Below the pieces are notes generated by a model. It worked only from the letters and a program-made list of their open reading frames with translations. It was not told the origin of the DNA and did no database searches. The position numbers and the translations under genes were made by a program. Below, in pieces: positions 26,694 through 34,404 of a stretch of DNA of 48,705 nucleotides. The DNA lies in the NCBI GenBank assembly GCA_022844015.1, contig JALHMO010000030.1, positions 1 to 48,705 on the forward strand, read 5' to 3'. This DNA comes from Reyranella sp. (GTDB taxonomy: Bacteria > Pseudomonadota > Alphaproteobacteria > Reyranellales > Reyranellaceae). The stretch's first letter is position 1, and the number at the start of each line of letters is the position of its first letter.

Positions 26694-27107
26694 ATGTCGC
26701 TGGCTCGACTGGCTGCGATGAGATGGCATTCCCCCATGCCGCTACGTGCGTATTCTGTTGCCTTGTCGATCGGCCTGCTCGGTCTCGCGATCGGGCCCGT
26801 GGCTTCGCAGAGCGGCCATCACGGCCAGGGCCACGCTGAAAATCACGACTGGTACCAGCAGCTGAAGCAGCCTGGCACCGGCTATTCATGCTGCACCGGC
26901 ACGGTCAACGGCATCGAAGGCGATTGCCGCCCGACCCGCGCCTACCAGGCGGACGACGGAACGTGGCGGGCGCTGATCAACGGCCGCTGGGTGCCCGTGC
27001 CGCCCAGGGTGGTGCTCCAGCAGCTCGCGCCCGATGGCAACAGCCACATCTGCGCCAGCCGCAGCGGCATGATCTACTGCTTCCTCGGCGGGTCGCCGAA
27101 GTCGTAG
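26694..27107 (+). CDS. Small secreted Cys-containing protein of unknown function
   Basis: A predicted exported protein of 137 residues (123 if it starts at ATG 26736, MPLRAYSVALSIGLLGLAIG). The hydrophobic signal ends near VASQS, followed by a His-rich mature start (GHHGQGHAENHDWYQQL). Four cysteines in the mature part (YSCCTGT, EGDCRP, HICASRSGMIYC gives a fifth) suggest disulfides in the periplasm or outside. The motif ALINGRWVPVPP is well formed. I do not recognise a named family, but similar small hypothetical proteins occur in rhizobial relatives. No clear ribosome site decides the start. It precedes the TPR/amidase operon by 179 bp. Confidence 0.6.
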   Translation: MSLARLAAMRWHSPMPLRAYSVALSIGLLGLAIGPVASQSGHHGQGHAENHDWYQQLKQPGTGYSCCTGTVNGIEGDCRPTRAYQADDGTWRALINGRWVPVPPRVVLQQLAPDGNSHICASRSGMIYCFLGGSPKS

Positions 27108-27286
27108 AGGCGCCTTCGGTTAGAGCAGGCCGGCCGGCCCGTCCCCGACCGCTTGTGAAGGCGGCGCGACACGGCACCCGGAAGATGCCGCGACCTTCGC
27201 GCGTTTTGCCCGGGCCGCCCCGGCGTGCGAAGCTTGGCCAACGGCGAGCGGGGGCAGGTTTGGCGCGGGATGGTCAGGGCTTGGAG

Positions 27287-28660
27287 GTGAGCAACGCCAA
27301 TGGCGAGGCGATCGCCGCCCTCGATTTCCTCACCAGCGAGTGGCTGGCCTTCGGCAACCGCCTCCCCGAGTTCATCGCCGCCGCCGACCGCGAGGAACGC
27401 TGCGCCCTGCTGCCGCTGATGGCGGCCAACCTCGTCCTGTCGATGTACTCCGACGACGGCCACCGGGCCGCCGGGCAATACCTCGCCCGCGCCAAGGCGC
27501 TGGCGCGCGACGGAGCCGATGCCAACGACCGCGAGCGAGCCTGGCTCGCCGCGACCGAGGCCTGGGTCGACGGCGACGCCGACCGCAGCCTCGACCGGCT
27601 CGACCACCTGACGGCCCGCTGGCCGCGCGATCTGCTGGCCGGCAAGCTCGGCCAGCTCCACGCCTTCAACCGCGGCGACGCCCAGGCGCTGCTGCGCTTC
27701 GGCGAGCGGCTGCTCGACGCCGGCCGCGACAATCGCTTCGTCCACGCCATGTACGCCTTCGGCCTGGTCGAGAACCATCGCGTCGACGAGGCCGAAGGCA
27801 TTGCCCGGGACGCCCTGTCGCTCGACCGCGACGACCCATGGGCGCATCACGTGGTCGCGCATTGCCTCGAGGCGCGCGGCCGCCTGGTCGAAGGCGAGGC
27901 CTTCCTGGCCGCGATGTCGGATACCTGGGAGCGCTGCAACTCCTTCATGTACACCCACAACTGGTGGCATCTCGCTCTGTTCCTGATCGATCTCGAGCGG
28001 GCCGACGAGGCGCTGGCGCTGTACGACAAGCGCGTCTGGGGCGTGTGGAAGGAGTTCTGCGAGGACCAGATCAACGCCGTCTCCCTGCTGGCGCGGCTCG
28101 AGCTGCGCGGCCTCGATGTCGGCGATCGCTGGGCCGATCTCGCCGCCTATCTGAAGCCCCGCCTGCACGAGCACTACTCGCCCTTCCTCGACCTGCAGTA
28201 TCTCTATGGCCTGGCGCGCGCCGGCGAGCGCAGCGCCGTCATCGAGATGCTGGCGAGCCTCGAGGAGCGTGCCGAGAACGCCAAGCCTTTCGAGCGCGCG
28301 GCGTGGGGCGACTGCGCCGTCCCGATGGCGCATGGCCTCGCCGCCCATGCCACGGGCAATCATGCCGAGGCCGCGCCCTTGCTCGGGCGCGCCATGCCGC
28401 ACGTCCAGTCGATCGGCGGCAGCATCGCCCAGCGCGCCCTGTTCGGCGCCATTCATCTCGACGCCCTGATGCGCTCGGGCTGGAACGACGCCGCGATAGC
28501 CCTGCTGCTGGCCGACGAGCACGCGCGGCCGACCCTACCCTGGACCAAGCGCTCGCTGGGCGAGCTCTATCGCCGGGTCGGCCGCACCGAGCAGGCGACA
28601 GTCGCCGAGCTCGAGGCCGGGCAGCTCGCCGCCAGATACCGCACACGGAGCCCGGAATGA
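27287..28660 (+). CDS. TTC38-like tetratricopeptide repeat protein
   Basis: A 457-residue all-helical protein of TPR type, resembling the TTC38 group: AMYAFGLVENHRVDEAEGIA, the DDPWAHHVVAHCLEARGR segment and the NSFMYTHNWWHLALFLID segment are the usual landmarks. No enzyme motif is seen; these proteins are presumed scaffolds or cargo binders. The start is uncertain: GTG 27287 (VSNANGEAIAALDFL) is chosen because homology-like sequence begins there, but TTG 27260 and upstream codons are possible. Its stop overlaps the amidase start as ATGA, so it is translationally coupled to two amidase genes. Confidence 0.75.
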   Translation: MSNANGEAIAALDFLTSEWLAFGNRLPEFIAAADREERCALLPLMAANLVLSMYSDDGHRAAGQYLARAKALARDGADANDRERAWLAATEAWVDGDADRSLDRLDHLTARWPRDLLAGKLGQLHAFNRGDAQALLRFGERLLDAGRDNRFVHAMYAFGLVENHRVDEAEGIARDALSLDRDDPWAHHVVAHCLEARGRLVEGEAFLAAMSDTWERCNSFMYTHNWWHLALFLIDLERADEALALYDKRVWGVWKEFCEDQINAVSLLARLELRGLDVGDRWADLAAYLKPRLHEHYSPFLDLQYLYGLARAGERSAVIEMLASLEERAENAKPFERAAWGDCAVPMAHGLAAHATGNHAEAAPLLGRAMPHVQSIGGSIAQRALFGAIHLDALMRSGWNDAAIALLLADEHARPTLPWTKRSLGELYRRVGRTEQATVAELEAGQLAARYRTRSPE

Positions 28661-30069
28661 CCGACGATCTCACGCAACTGACGGCCGCCCGGCTCTCCGC
28701 GCTCTACCGCAAGGGGAAGGTCTCGCCGGTCGAGACCATGAAAGCGGTGCTGAAGCGCACCGAAAGGCTCAATCCCGTGATCAACGCCTTTCGCCACGTC
28801 GATTCCGATGCCGCGCTGAAGGCCGCGCGCGCGTCGGAGCGGCGCTGGAAGAAGGGCGGGCCGCTGTCGCCGATCGACGGCGTGCCGGTGTCGATCAAGG
28901 AGCTGGTGCGGGTGCAGGGCTGGGCCGCCAGCATGGGCAGCAGGCTCACCGACAAGAGCCCGGTCGACGCGGATGCGCCGGCGGTCGCCCGACTGCGCGA
29001 GGCGGGCGCCGTCGTGTTCGCCCAGAGCACCAGCTCGGAGTACGGCCACAAGGGCGTGACCGACTCGCCGCTGAACGGCATCACGCGCAACCCGTGGGAC
29101 ATCGAGCGCACGCCAGGCGGATCGTCGGGCGGCGCCGGCGCCGCGGTCGCGGCCGGCCTCGGACCGATCGCCATCGGCACCGACGGCGGCGGCTCGGTGC
29201 GCATTCCTGCGAGCTTCAACGGACTGGTCGGGCTCAAGGCCACGTTCGGGCGCGTCCCCGCCTGGCCGCCGTCGATGACCGGCGACCTCTCCAACACCGG
29301 GCCGATGTGCCGCACGGCACTCGACTGCGCCCTGATGATGAACGTCCTCTCGCGGCCCGATGCGCGCGACGCCTACGGCCTGCCGGCCGACGACACGAAC
29401 TACGCGAAGAAGCTCGACGGTGACGTGAAGAAGCTCAAGGTCGGCTTCATCCTGCGTTTCGGCGACCACCCGATCGACATCGAGGTTGCCGCCCTCGTCA
29501 CCAGGGCCGCCAGGCAGTTCTCCGCCCTGGGCTGCAAGGTCGAGGAAGCGCAGATGCCCTTCCCCTACGCCGACGCCAGCCGCGCCTTCGTCGTGCACTG
29601 GCTCTCGGCCCTGCAGCGGCTCCTGCAGCTCTTCCCCGAGAGCCGGCACGGCGAATTCGATCCCAACCTGCTCGCCTCGGCCAGGGCCGGCCTGCGCTAC
29701 ACGGTGCAGGACGTGGTGAACGCGCAGGTGGCGCGGCGCGAGCTCGCCATCGCCTGGAACCGGTTCTTCGCCAAGTATGACCTGCTGCTGACTCCGACCG
29801 TCGCCGTGCAGCCGTTCGAGGCCGGCAAGAACCTGCCAATTGGGCCCGACGGCAAGGGCAACGCGCTGTGGTCGCCGTACACAGCGACCTTCAACATGAG
29901 CCGCCATCCCGCGGCCTCGGTGCCGTGCGGCCTCAGCCGCGACGGCCTGCCGGTCGGCCTGCAGATCGTCGCCGGCCACTATCGCGACGCCCTGGTGCTG
30001 CGCGCCGCCGCCCGCTACGCCGAAGCCAATCCCCTCGCGTTCCCTGACCTTCCGGAGACCAAACGATGA
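28657..30069 (+). CDS. Amidase-signature family amidohydrolase (first of two)
   Basis: A 470-residue member of the amidase signature family, hydrolysing a C-N bond in a carboxamide of unknown identity. The Ser-cisSer-Lys triad is visible as K81 (PVSIKEL), S156 (TPGGSSGG) and S180 (IGTDGGGSVRIPA). The C-terminal part contains the typical NMSRHPAASVPCGLSRDGLP block. It starts at ATG 28657 overlapping the TPR gene stop, and its own stop overlaps the next amidase as ATGA. The paralogous neighbour is about half identical by eye. A GatA role is unlikely because no gatB/gatC neighbours are present. Confidence 0.9.
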   Translation: MTDDLTQLTAARLSALYRKGKVSPVETMKAVLKRTERLNPVINAFRHVDSDAALKAARASERRWKKGGPLSPIDGVPVSIKELVRVQGWAASMGSRLTDKSPVDADAPAVARLREAGAVVFAQSTSSEYGHKGVTDSPLNGITRNPWDIERTPGGSSGGAGAAVAAGLGPIAIGTDGGGSVRIPASFNGLVGLKATFGRVPAWPPSMTGDLSNTGPMCRTALDCALMMNVLSRPDARDAYGLPADDTNYAKKLDGDVKKLKVGFILRFGDHPIDIEVAALVTRAARQFSALGCKVEEAQMPFPYADASRAFVVHWLSALQRLLQLFPESRHGEFDPNLLASARAGLRYTVQDVVNAQVARRELAIAWNRFFAKYDLLLTPTVAVQPFEAGKNLPIGPDGKGNALWSPYTATFNMSRHPAASVPCGLSRDGLPVGLQIVAGHYRDALVLRAAARYAEANPLAFPDLPETKR

Positions 30070-31487
30070 CCGCCGATCTTGCGATGATGCCGGCCCACGA
30101 GCTGGTGCAGCTCTACAAGGCGCGCAAGGCCTCGCCGGTCGAGGCGACCCGGGCGGCGCTGGCGCGCGTCGAGGCGTTCAATCCCGAGCTCAACGCCTTC
30201 CAGCATCTCGATCCCGACGGCGCCCTGCGCGCCGCGCGCGCCTCGGAGAAGCGCTGGAAGAAGGGCGGCAAGCGGCTGTCCGACATCGACGGCGTGCCGG
30301 TCACCATCAAGGACATGGTGCTGACCAAGGGCATGCCCACGCGCATGGGCAGCATGGCGACCGACGCCGACGGCCCGTGGACCGTCGACGCCCCGGTGGC
30401 GGCGCACCTGCGCGCCGCCGGCACGGTGCTGCTGGGCAAGACGACCTCGCCGGAATATGGCTGGAAAGGCGTGACCGATTCGCCGCTGTTCGGCGCCACC
30501 CACAACCCGTGGAAGATCGGCCGCACGCCGGGCGGCTCGTCGGGCGGCGGCGTCGCCGCCGAGGCGGTCGGCATGGGCAGCCTGGCGATCGGCACCGACG
30601 GCGCGGGCTCGGTGCGCATCCCCTGTGCCTTCACGGGCCTGTTCGGGCTCAAGGCGACCCAGGCCCGCGTGCCGCTGTTCCCGCCCTCGGCCCAGGGCAC
30701 GCTGTCGCATGTCGGGCCGATGACGCGCACCGTGCGCGACGCGGCGATGATGATGAACGTGATCGCGCGGCCCGACCCGCGCGACCTCTACGGCCGGCCC
30801 GACGACGAGGAAAATTACCTCAAGGGCTTCGACAAGGGCGTGAAGGGCCTGCGTATCGCCTACTCACCCAATCTCGGCTTCGTCGAGCGCGAGAAGATCG
30901 ATCGCGACGTCGCCGCCGCGGTCGAGAGCGCCGTGAAGGTGTTCAAGACCCTGGGCGCACGCGTGGTCGAGGAGTCGCCCGACCTGATGGGGCTCGATCC
31001 GCGGCGCATCCTGAACGCCCATTGGCAGTCGAACGTCGCCGTCCTGGTCAAGAGCTTCCCGCCGGAACGGCGCGCCCTGATGGATCCGGGCCTCCTAAAG
31101 GCGGCCGAGGTCGGCGCCAATCTCGGCCAGGAGGCGGTGGTGACGGCGATTCACCAGCGCCAGCAGCTCGGCGTGATCATGAACCAGTTCATGGCCAGGC
31201 ACGACCTGCTGCTGACGCCGACCATGCCGATGACGGCTTTCGCGGTGAACGAGAACGGAGCATGGGGCGGCGACGGCGTCGACATCGGCTGGACGCCGTT
31301 CACCCTCACCTTCAACCTGACGCGGCAGCCCGCCGCCACGATCCCCTGCGGCCTCGACCGCGAGGGCCTGCCGATCGGCCTGCAGATCGTCTCCGGCCAT
31401 GCCCGCGACGCCCTGGTGCTGCGCGCCGCCGCCGCCTACGAGCGCGTCCGCCCGATCCCGGCACCGCCGATGGCGCACAAGATATGA
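30066..31487 (+). CDS. Amidase-signature family amidohydrolase (second of two)
   Basis: A 473-residue paralogue of the preceding amidase. Catalytic residues are K82 (PVTIKDM), S158 (TPGGSSGG) and S182 (IGTDGAGSVRIPC). The two proteins align over their full length, including a shared ASEKRWKKGG / ASERRWKKGG stretch, so they arose by tandem duplication and then diverged around the substrate pocket. The gene ends the operon and is followed within 10 bases by a hairpin (31497-31526). Substrate unknown. Confidence 0.9.
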   Translation: MTADLAMMPAHELVQLYKARKASPVEATRAALARVEAFNPELNAFQHLDPDGALRAARASEKRWKKGGKRLSDIDGVPVTIKDMVLTKGMPTRMGSMATDADGPWTVDAPVAAHLRAAGTVLLGKTTSPEYGWKGVTDSPLFGATHNPWKIGRTPGGSSGGGVAAEAVGMGSLAIGTDGAGSVRIPCAFTGLFGLKATQARVPLFPPSAQGTLSHVGPMTRTVRDAAMMMNVIARPDPRDLYGRPDDEENYLKGFDKGVKGLRIAYSPNLGFVEREKIDRDVAAAVESAVKVFKTLGARVVEESPDLMGLDPRRILNAHWQSNVAVLVKSFPPERRALMDPGLLKAAEVGANLGQEAVVTAIHQRQQLGVIMNQFMARHDLLLTPTMPMTAFAVNENGAWGGDGVDIGWTPFTLTFNLTRQPAATIPCGLDREGLPIGLQIVSGHARDALVLRAAAAYERVRPIPAPPMAHKI

Positions 31488-31496
31488 CGTGACGCG

Positions 31497-31526
31497 TTGC
31501 GGACCGCAGACGCCCGCGGTCCGCAA
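31497..31526 (+). terminator. Hairpin after the amidase operon
   Basis: Perfect 11-bp arms TTGCGGACCGC / GCGGTCCGCAA around an 8-base loop begin 9 bases after the amidase stop. No T-tract follows, but position and stability fit a terminator. Confidence 0.6.
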
Positions 31527-31605
31527 GAGTTCCCGAGCAGCACGCTTCCCGAGGAGCAGCGAAACCGGAGGAACGGTCCCATGTCGTCAAGCGCAAGGGC
31601 GACTG

Positions 31606-31818
31606 GGGGGCAGGCCCCATAGGCGTTAAACTAAGACGAATCCTCACCCTGAGGAGCGGCCCACAGGGCCGCGTCTCGAAGGGTGGGCAAGGGAGGGAGC
31701 GCTTCGATACCGCTTTTTCAGCAATCTACTGTGTGCCCCATCCTTCGAGACGGCCGCTGCGCGGCCTCCTCAGGATGAGGATTCGTCTTAGCTTAACGCC
31801 TATGGGGGCAGGCCCTGC
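31606..31818. repeat. Inverted-repeat element with ~80-bp arms (MITE/REP-like)
   Basis: The arms 31606-31686 and 31738-31818 are imperfect inverted copies. Shared blocks are CATAGGCGTTAA, CTAAGACGAATCCTCA, CTGAGGAG and the CGTCTCGAAGG motif, separated by a ~50-bp AT-richer spacer. The GAGG..GCCGC..GTCTCGAAGG core is the type of palindrome seen between genes in rhizobial genomes. No open reading frame is needed to explain it. It fills most of the 345-bp gap 31488-31832. Confidence 0.75.
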
Positions 31819-31832
31819 AGCCATCGCGGCGC

Positions 31833-32129
31833 CTACCGGTGATCGGGAGCGCCGAGCTCCTTCCGGCACTCGGCGGTCAGCTGGTTGGTGTGCTGCTCGG
31901 TACAGGGCTTCTCGCGCTCGATGTCGAGCGCCACGACGTAGAAGGTCAGGGCGCCGAGGATCCAGATCACCAGCGACAGGCTGAGAGCCGGCTCGTAGTT
32001 CCGTTCGATGCGGCGCGACAGGCTGGCATCGGGCGCGAAGGACGATATCCACCGCACCAATACCAGGCTCAGCGGGAACGTCGCCGCGCCGCACGCCAGG
32101 AAGAACAGGAACAGGGTTTCGACGCTCAT
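31833..32129 (-). CDS. Small two-helix membrane protein of unknown function
   Basis: A 98-residue protein starting MSVETLFLFFLACGAATFPL. It has two hydrophobic segments, at residues ~5-25 and ~50-70 (LSLSLVIWILGALTFYVVAL), and a hydrophilic tail with two cysteines (KPCTEQHTNQLTAECRKEL). The two-pass topology with a soluble tail is clear, the family is not. ATG 32129 is preferred to upstream starts because the hydrophobic segment then begins at once. It diverges from the exported protein gene at 32212, with 82 bp between the two starts. Confidence 0.6.
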   Translation of the reverse strand: MSVETLFLFFLACGAATFPLSLVLVRWISSFAPDASLSRRIERNYEPALSLSLVIWILGALTFYVVALDIEREKPCTEQHTNQLTAECRKELGAPDHR

Positions 32130-32211
32130 CGGCCAGACGATATATACTCGCCGAAAAGGCGGAGGAAGCCACGATGCTGGGCGGACGGTTGGTCGCAGGC
32201 CACACCCGCAG

Positions 32212-32784
32212 ATGAAACGGGCGCCATTGCTGAAGAGGCGCACCATCATCCAGGCGTCGCTGGCAGGTGGCCTGGTGGCGGGCCTCGCCGGCTTCTCCGA
32301 GATCGCCCACTGGTACAAGGAATGGTGGGACGTGCACGGGCCGGGCTGGAAGCCGATGCCGTGGCCGTTCCCCGCCGACGCCTGGCCGCCGGGCAAGGCA
32401 TGGCGCAATCGCGACCTCGAGCTCGAGGTCTATGTCCGGCCCAAGCGCGGGCTGCTCGCCCATTGCGACACCGGCGTCACCGACGATGCCGAGCTCGAGC
32501 GCTTCACCGACATCGCCCTTCTCGCCCCGCGATTCGCCCCGGCGCAAGCCGGCAGCAGGATTCGCATCACCGACCTGTTCGGCCGCTCGCGCCTCTATCG
32601 GCTGCAGTTGCAGGCCGGCTCCGCCGGCCTGGCCGAGGCAATCGCCGTCTCCTACGACTGCGTGCTCGTCGTCTCCATGATCGCCGGCCCGGTCGACGAC
32701 GACGCCAGACGCAAGGCGGCCCGCAACTTCCTCGAGACCAACACCGTCCAGATCTGGCTCAACGAGCAGCTCGGGTCACGGTGA
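32212..32784 (+). CDS. Exported or membrane-anchored protein with Tat-like N-terminus, unknown function
   Basis: A 190-residue protein beginning MKRAPLLKRRTIIQASLAGG; the KRRTIIQASLAGGLVAG stretch has the twin arginine and weakly hydrophobic core of a Tat signal or anchor. The mature part contains many aromatic residues (HWYKEWWDVHGPGWKPMPWP) followed by an alpha/beta region without recognised catalytic motif. A 14-codon mini-frame (32174-32215) with a GGAGGA site ends in an ATGA overlap with this start and could be a leader. A 25-bp perfect hairpin follows the gene directly. Confidence 0.65.
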   Translation: MKRAPLLKRRTIIQASLAGGLVAGLAGFSEIAHWYKEWWDVHGPGWKPMPWPFPADAWPPGKAWRNRDLELEVYVRPKRGLLAHCDTGVTDDAELERFTDIALLAPRFAPAQAGSRIRITDLFGRSRLYRLQLQAGSAGLAEAIAVSYDCVLVVSMIAGPVDDDARRKAARNFLETNTVQIWLNEQLGSR

Positions 32785-32794
32785 CTTGGATTTC

Positions 32795-32846
32795 TTCAGT
32801 TCCCCTCCCCAGCTTCGCTAAAGCGAAGCTGGGGAGGGGAACTGAA
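32795..32846. terminator. 25-bp perfect hairpin after the exported-protein gene
   Basis: Arms 32795-32819 and 32822-32846 are perfect complements (core CCCCTCCCCAGCTTCGCT) with a 2-base centre. It begins 10 bases after the stop codon at 32784. The CTCCCCAGCTTCGCT...GGGGAG theme recurs at 32922-32942 and 33210-33229, so it may belong to a repeat family that also terminates transcription. Confidence 0.6.
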
Positions 32847-32944
32847 AGTTGGCGCTGCGACGTGCAGAAGTAACCGCTGCCGGGAGCGCGCCATTCGGAG
32901 GCGCCAGCTTTTCGGTTCTCCTCCCCAGCTTCGCTGGGGAGACC

Positions 32945-33125
32945 CCCAGCACGCCGGCGCGCACCACGATGCTGAGAAAATGGTGGCGCTGCGAGAGGGA
33001 AGCTCATGGCTGGGAGCGCGCCACTCCAGTGGCGCTCTTCTTGTGATTCCACATCCCATGAGCGCCACTTTGGCGGAGTTTACTCCGCCACCAGTGGCGC
33101 GCTCCCAGCGCATTTTCATAGGAGG
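32945..33125 (+). repeat. Dispersed palindromic intergenic element, copy B
   Basis: The best preserved copy in the window. It starts with a 34-bp block identical to the complement of 10441-10474, then AAGCTCATGGCTGGGAG, GCGCGCCACTCCAGTGGCGC, an unstructured stretch, CATGAGCGCCACT, an inner 20-bp palindrome (33071-33090, TGGCGGAGTTTACTCCGCCA) and the closing arm AGTGGCGCGCTCCC, ending with GCGCATTTTCATAGGAG. The outer arms GGGAGCGCGCCACT / AGTGGCGCGCTCCC pair, enclosing smaller hairpins. No coding function is seen. Part of the 516-bp gap 32785-33300. Confidence 0.7.
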
Positions 33126-33212
33126 TGTCGGCGTCTTCGCCGACGGAGGGGTCATGAGCCACGAGTCCCGCTGCTCATGACCCCTCCGTCGCCGTAAGAC
33201 GGCGACACCTCC
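33121..33212. repeat. Long imperfect hairpin with ~40-bp arms
   Basis: Arms 33121-33159 and 33173-33212 are inverted copies with only a few mismatches, sharing GGAGGTGTCG, GACGGAGGGGTCATGAGC and their complements, around a 13-base loop. It lies between copy B and the end of the methyltransferase gene. Confidence 0.7.
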
Positions 33213-33248
33213 CCAGCTTCGCTAGGGAGGAAAGCCCCAAAAGAGACA

Positions 33249-33292
33249 GCACGCCACAGGTAGCGGAGTTTACTCCGCCACCTGTGGCGTGC
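33249..33292 (-). terminator. Nested hairpin after the MetE-like gene
   Basis: Outer arms GCACGCCACAGG / CCTGTGGCGTGC enclose an inner palindrome GCGGAGTTTACTCCGC. It starts 8 bases past the stop of the minus-strand methyltransferase, so it probably ends that transcript, while its inner core repeats the one inside copy B. Confidence 0.55.
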
Positions 33293-33300
33293 TCCCGACC

Positions 33301-34404
33301 TCAGCCCCAGACCTCGCGTGCGACCTCGACGCAGCGGGCGAGCTTGGCCCATTGCTCGTCCTCGGCCAGCAGGTTGCCCTCCTCGGTGCTGGCGAAGCCG
33401 CATTGCGGCGACAGGCACAGCTGGTCGAGGGGAGCGAACTTCGCCGCCTCGTCGATACGGCGCTTGAGCTGGTCCTTGCTCTCGAGCGCGCCGGTCTTCG
33501 AGGTCATGATTCCCAGCACCACCTGCTTGCCCTTCGGCAGGAAGCGCAGCGGCTCGAAGCCGCCGGCGCGCTCGGTGTCGTACTCCATGAAATAGGCGTC
33601 GACGCCCATCTGGTTGAACAGGATGTCGGCAACGCGCTCGTAGCCGCCCTGGGCCATCCAGGTCGAGCGGAAGTTGCCGCGGCAGAGGTGCATCGACAGG
33701 GTCATGCCCGGCGTTCGACCGGCGCAGGCCGCGTTCACCAGGTCGGCATAGACATGCAGCAGCCTGTCGGGGTCATCGCCGCGGCCGCGCAGGTAGTGGC
33801 GCTGCTGCTCGTCGCACAGATAGGCGACGAACACCTCGTCGAGCTGCAGGTAGGTGCAGCCGGCCTCGCCGAAGGCACCCACCGCCTTGCCGTAGGCGCG
33901 CCCGAGATCGGCGAAGAACGGCTCCATCTCGGGATAGACCGATTTCTCGATCGCCTGGCGGCCGCCGCGATAGTGCAGCGCCGTCGGCGAAGGGATGGTC
34001 ATCTTCGGCACGGCCTTGGCCACCGACTTGAGATAACGGAAGTGATCGAGCATCGGATGGCCCGGCGAGAAGTCGATGCGGCCATAGACATGCAGGCCTT
34101 CCGCCTTGGTCTGCGTCCCCTTGAACTGCAGGCCCTGGGTCACGCTCACCAGCTCGACGCCGTCGAGATGGCTGAGGAAATCGTAGTGCCACCACGAGCG
34201 GCGGAACTCGCCGTCGGTCACCGCCTGGAGGCCGATCTCCTCCTGGCGGGCGACGAGCTTCCTGATCTCGGCGTCCTCGACCGCCTTCAGCCCGGCGGCG
34301 TCGATCTCGCCCGCGAGCCGCCTGGTGCGCGCCTCCTTGACGGGCGCGCTGCGCAGCAGGCTGCCGACCTGGTCGGCGCGGAACGGCGCGTTGGTTCGTT
34401 GCAT
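33301..34404 (-). CDS. MetE C-terminal-like, zinc-dependent methyltransferase (YxjG/YxjH type)
   Basis: A 367-residue homologue of the catalytic half of cobalamin-independent methionine synthase, which transfers a methyl group to a thiol such as homocysteine. The zinc ligands are visible: H239 and C241 (TLSMHLCRGNFRS), E274 (YFMEYDTERAGGFEPL) and C335 (LCLSPQCGFAST). The N-terminal half of MetE is missing, as is normal for this subfamily; the methyl donor may be methyltetrahydrofolate, S-methylmethionine or another compound. ATG 34404 overlaps the Rieske oxygenase stop as ATGA, so the two are translationally coupled. Confidence 0.85.
   Translation of the reverse strand: MQRTNAPFRADQVGSLLRSAPVKEARTRRLAGEIDAAGLKAVEDAEIRKLVARQEEIGLQAVTDGEFRRSWWHYDFLSHLDGVELVSVTQGLQFKGTQTKAEGLHVYGRIDFSPGHPMLDHFRYLKSVAKAVPKMTIPSPTALHYRGGRQAIEKSVYPEMEPFFADLGRAYGKAVGAFGEAGCTYLQLDEVFVAYLCDEQQRHYLRGRGDDPDRLLHVYADLVNAACAGRTPGMTLSMHLCRGNFRSTWMAQGGYERVADILFNQMGVDAYFMEYDTERAGGFEPLRFLPKGKQVVLGIMTSKTGALESKDQLKRRIDEAAKFAPLDQLCLSPQCGFASTEEGNLLAEDEQWAKLARCVEVAREVWG

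Noticed and set aside
32174..32215. 14-codon leader frame with GGAGGA site overlapping the exported-protein start as ATGA
   Set aside because: Too short to support as a gene; mentioned only in the downstream gene's entry as a possible leader.
31726..32547. 273-codon minus frame across the inverted-repeat element
   Set aside because: It translates the MITE-like arm and lies antisense to the exported-protein gene; a different frame with two membrane segments (31833-32129) is the better candidate.
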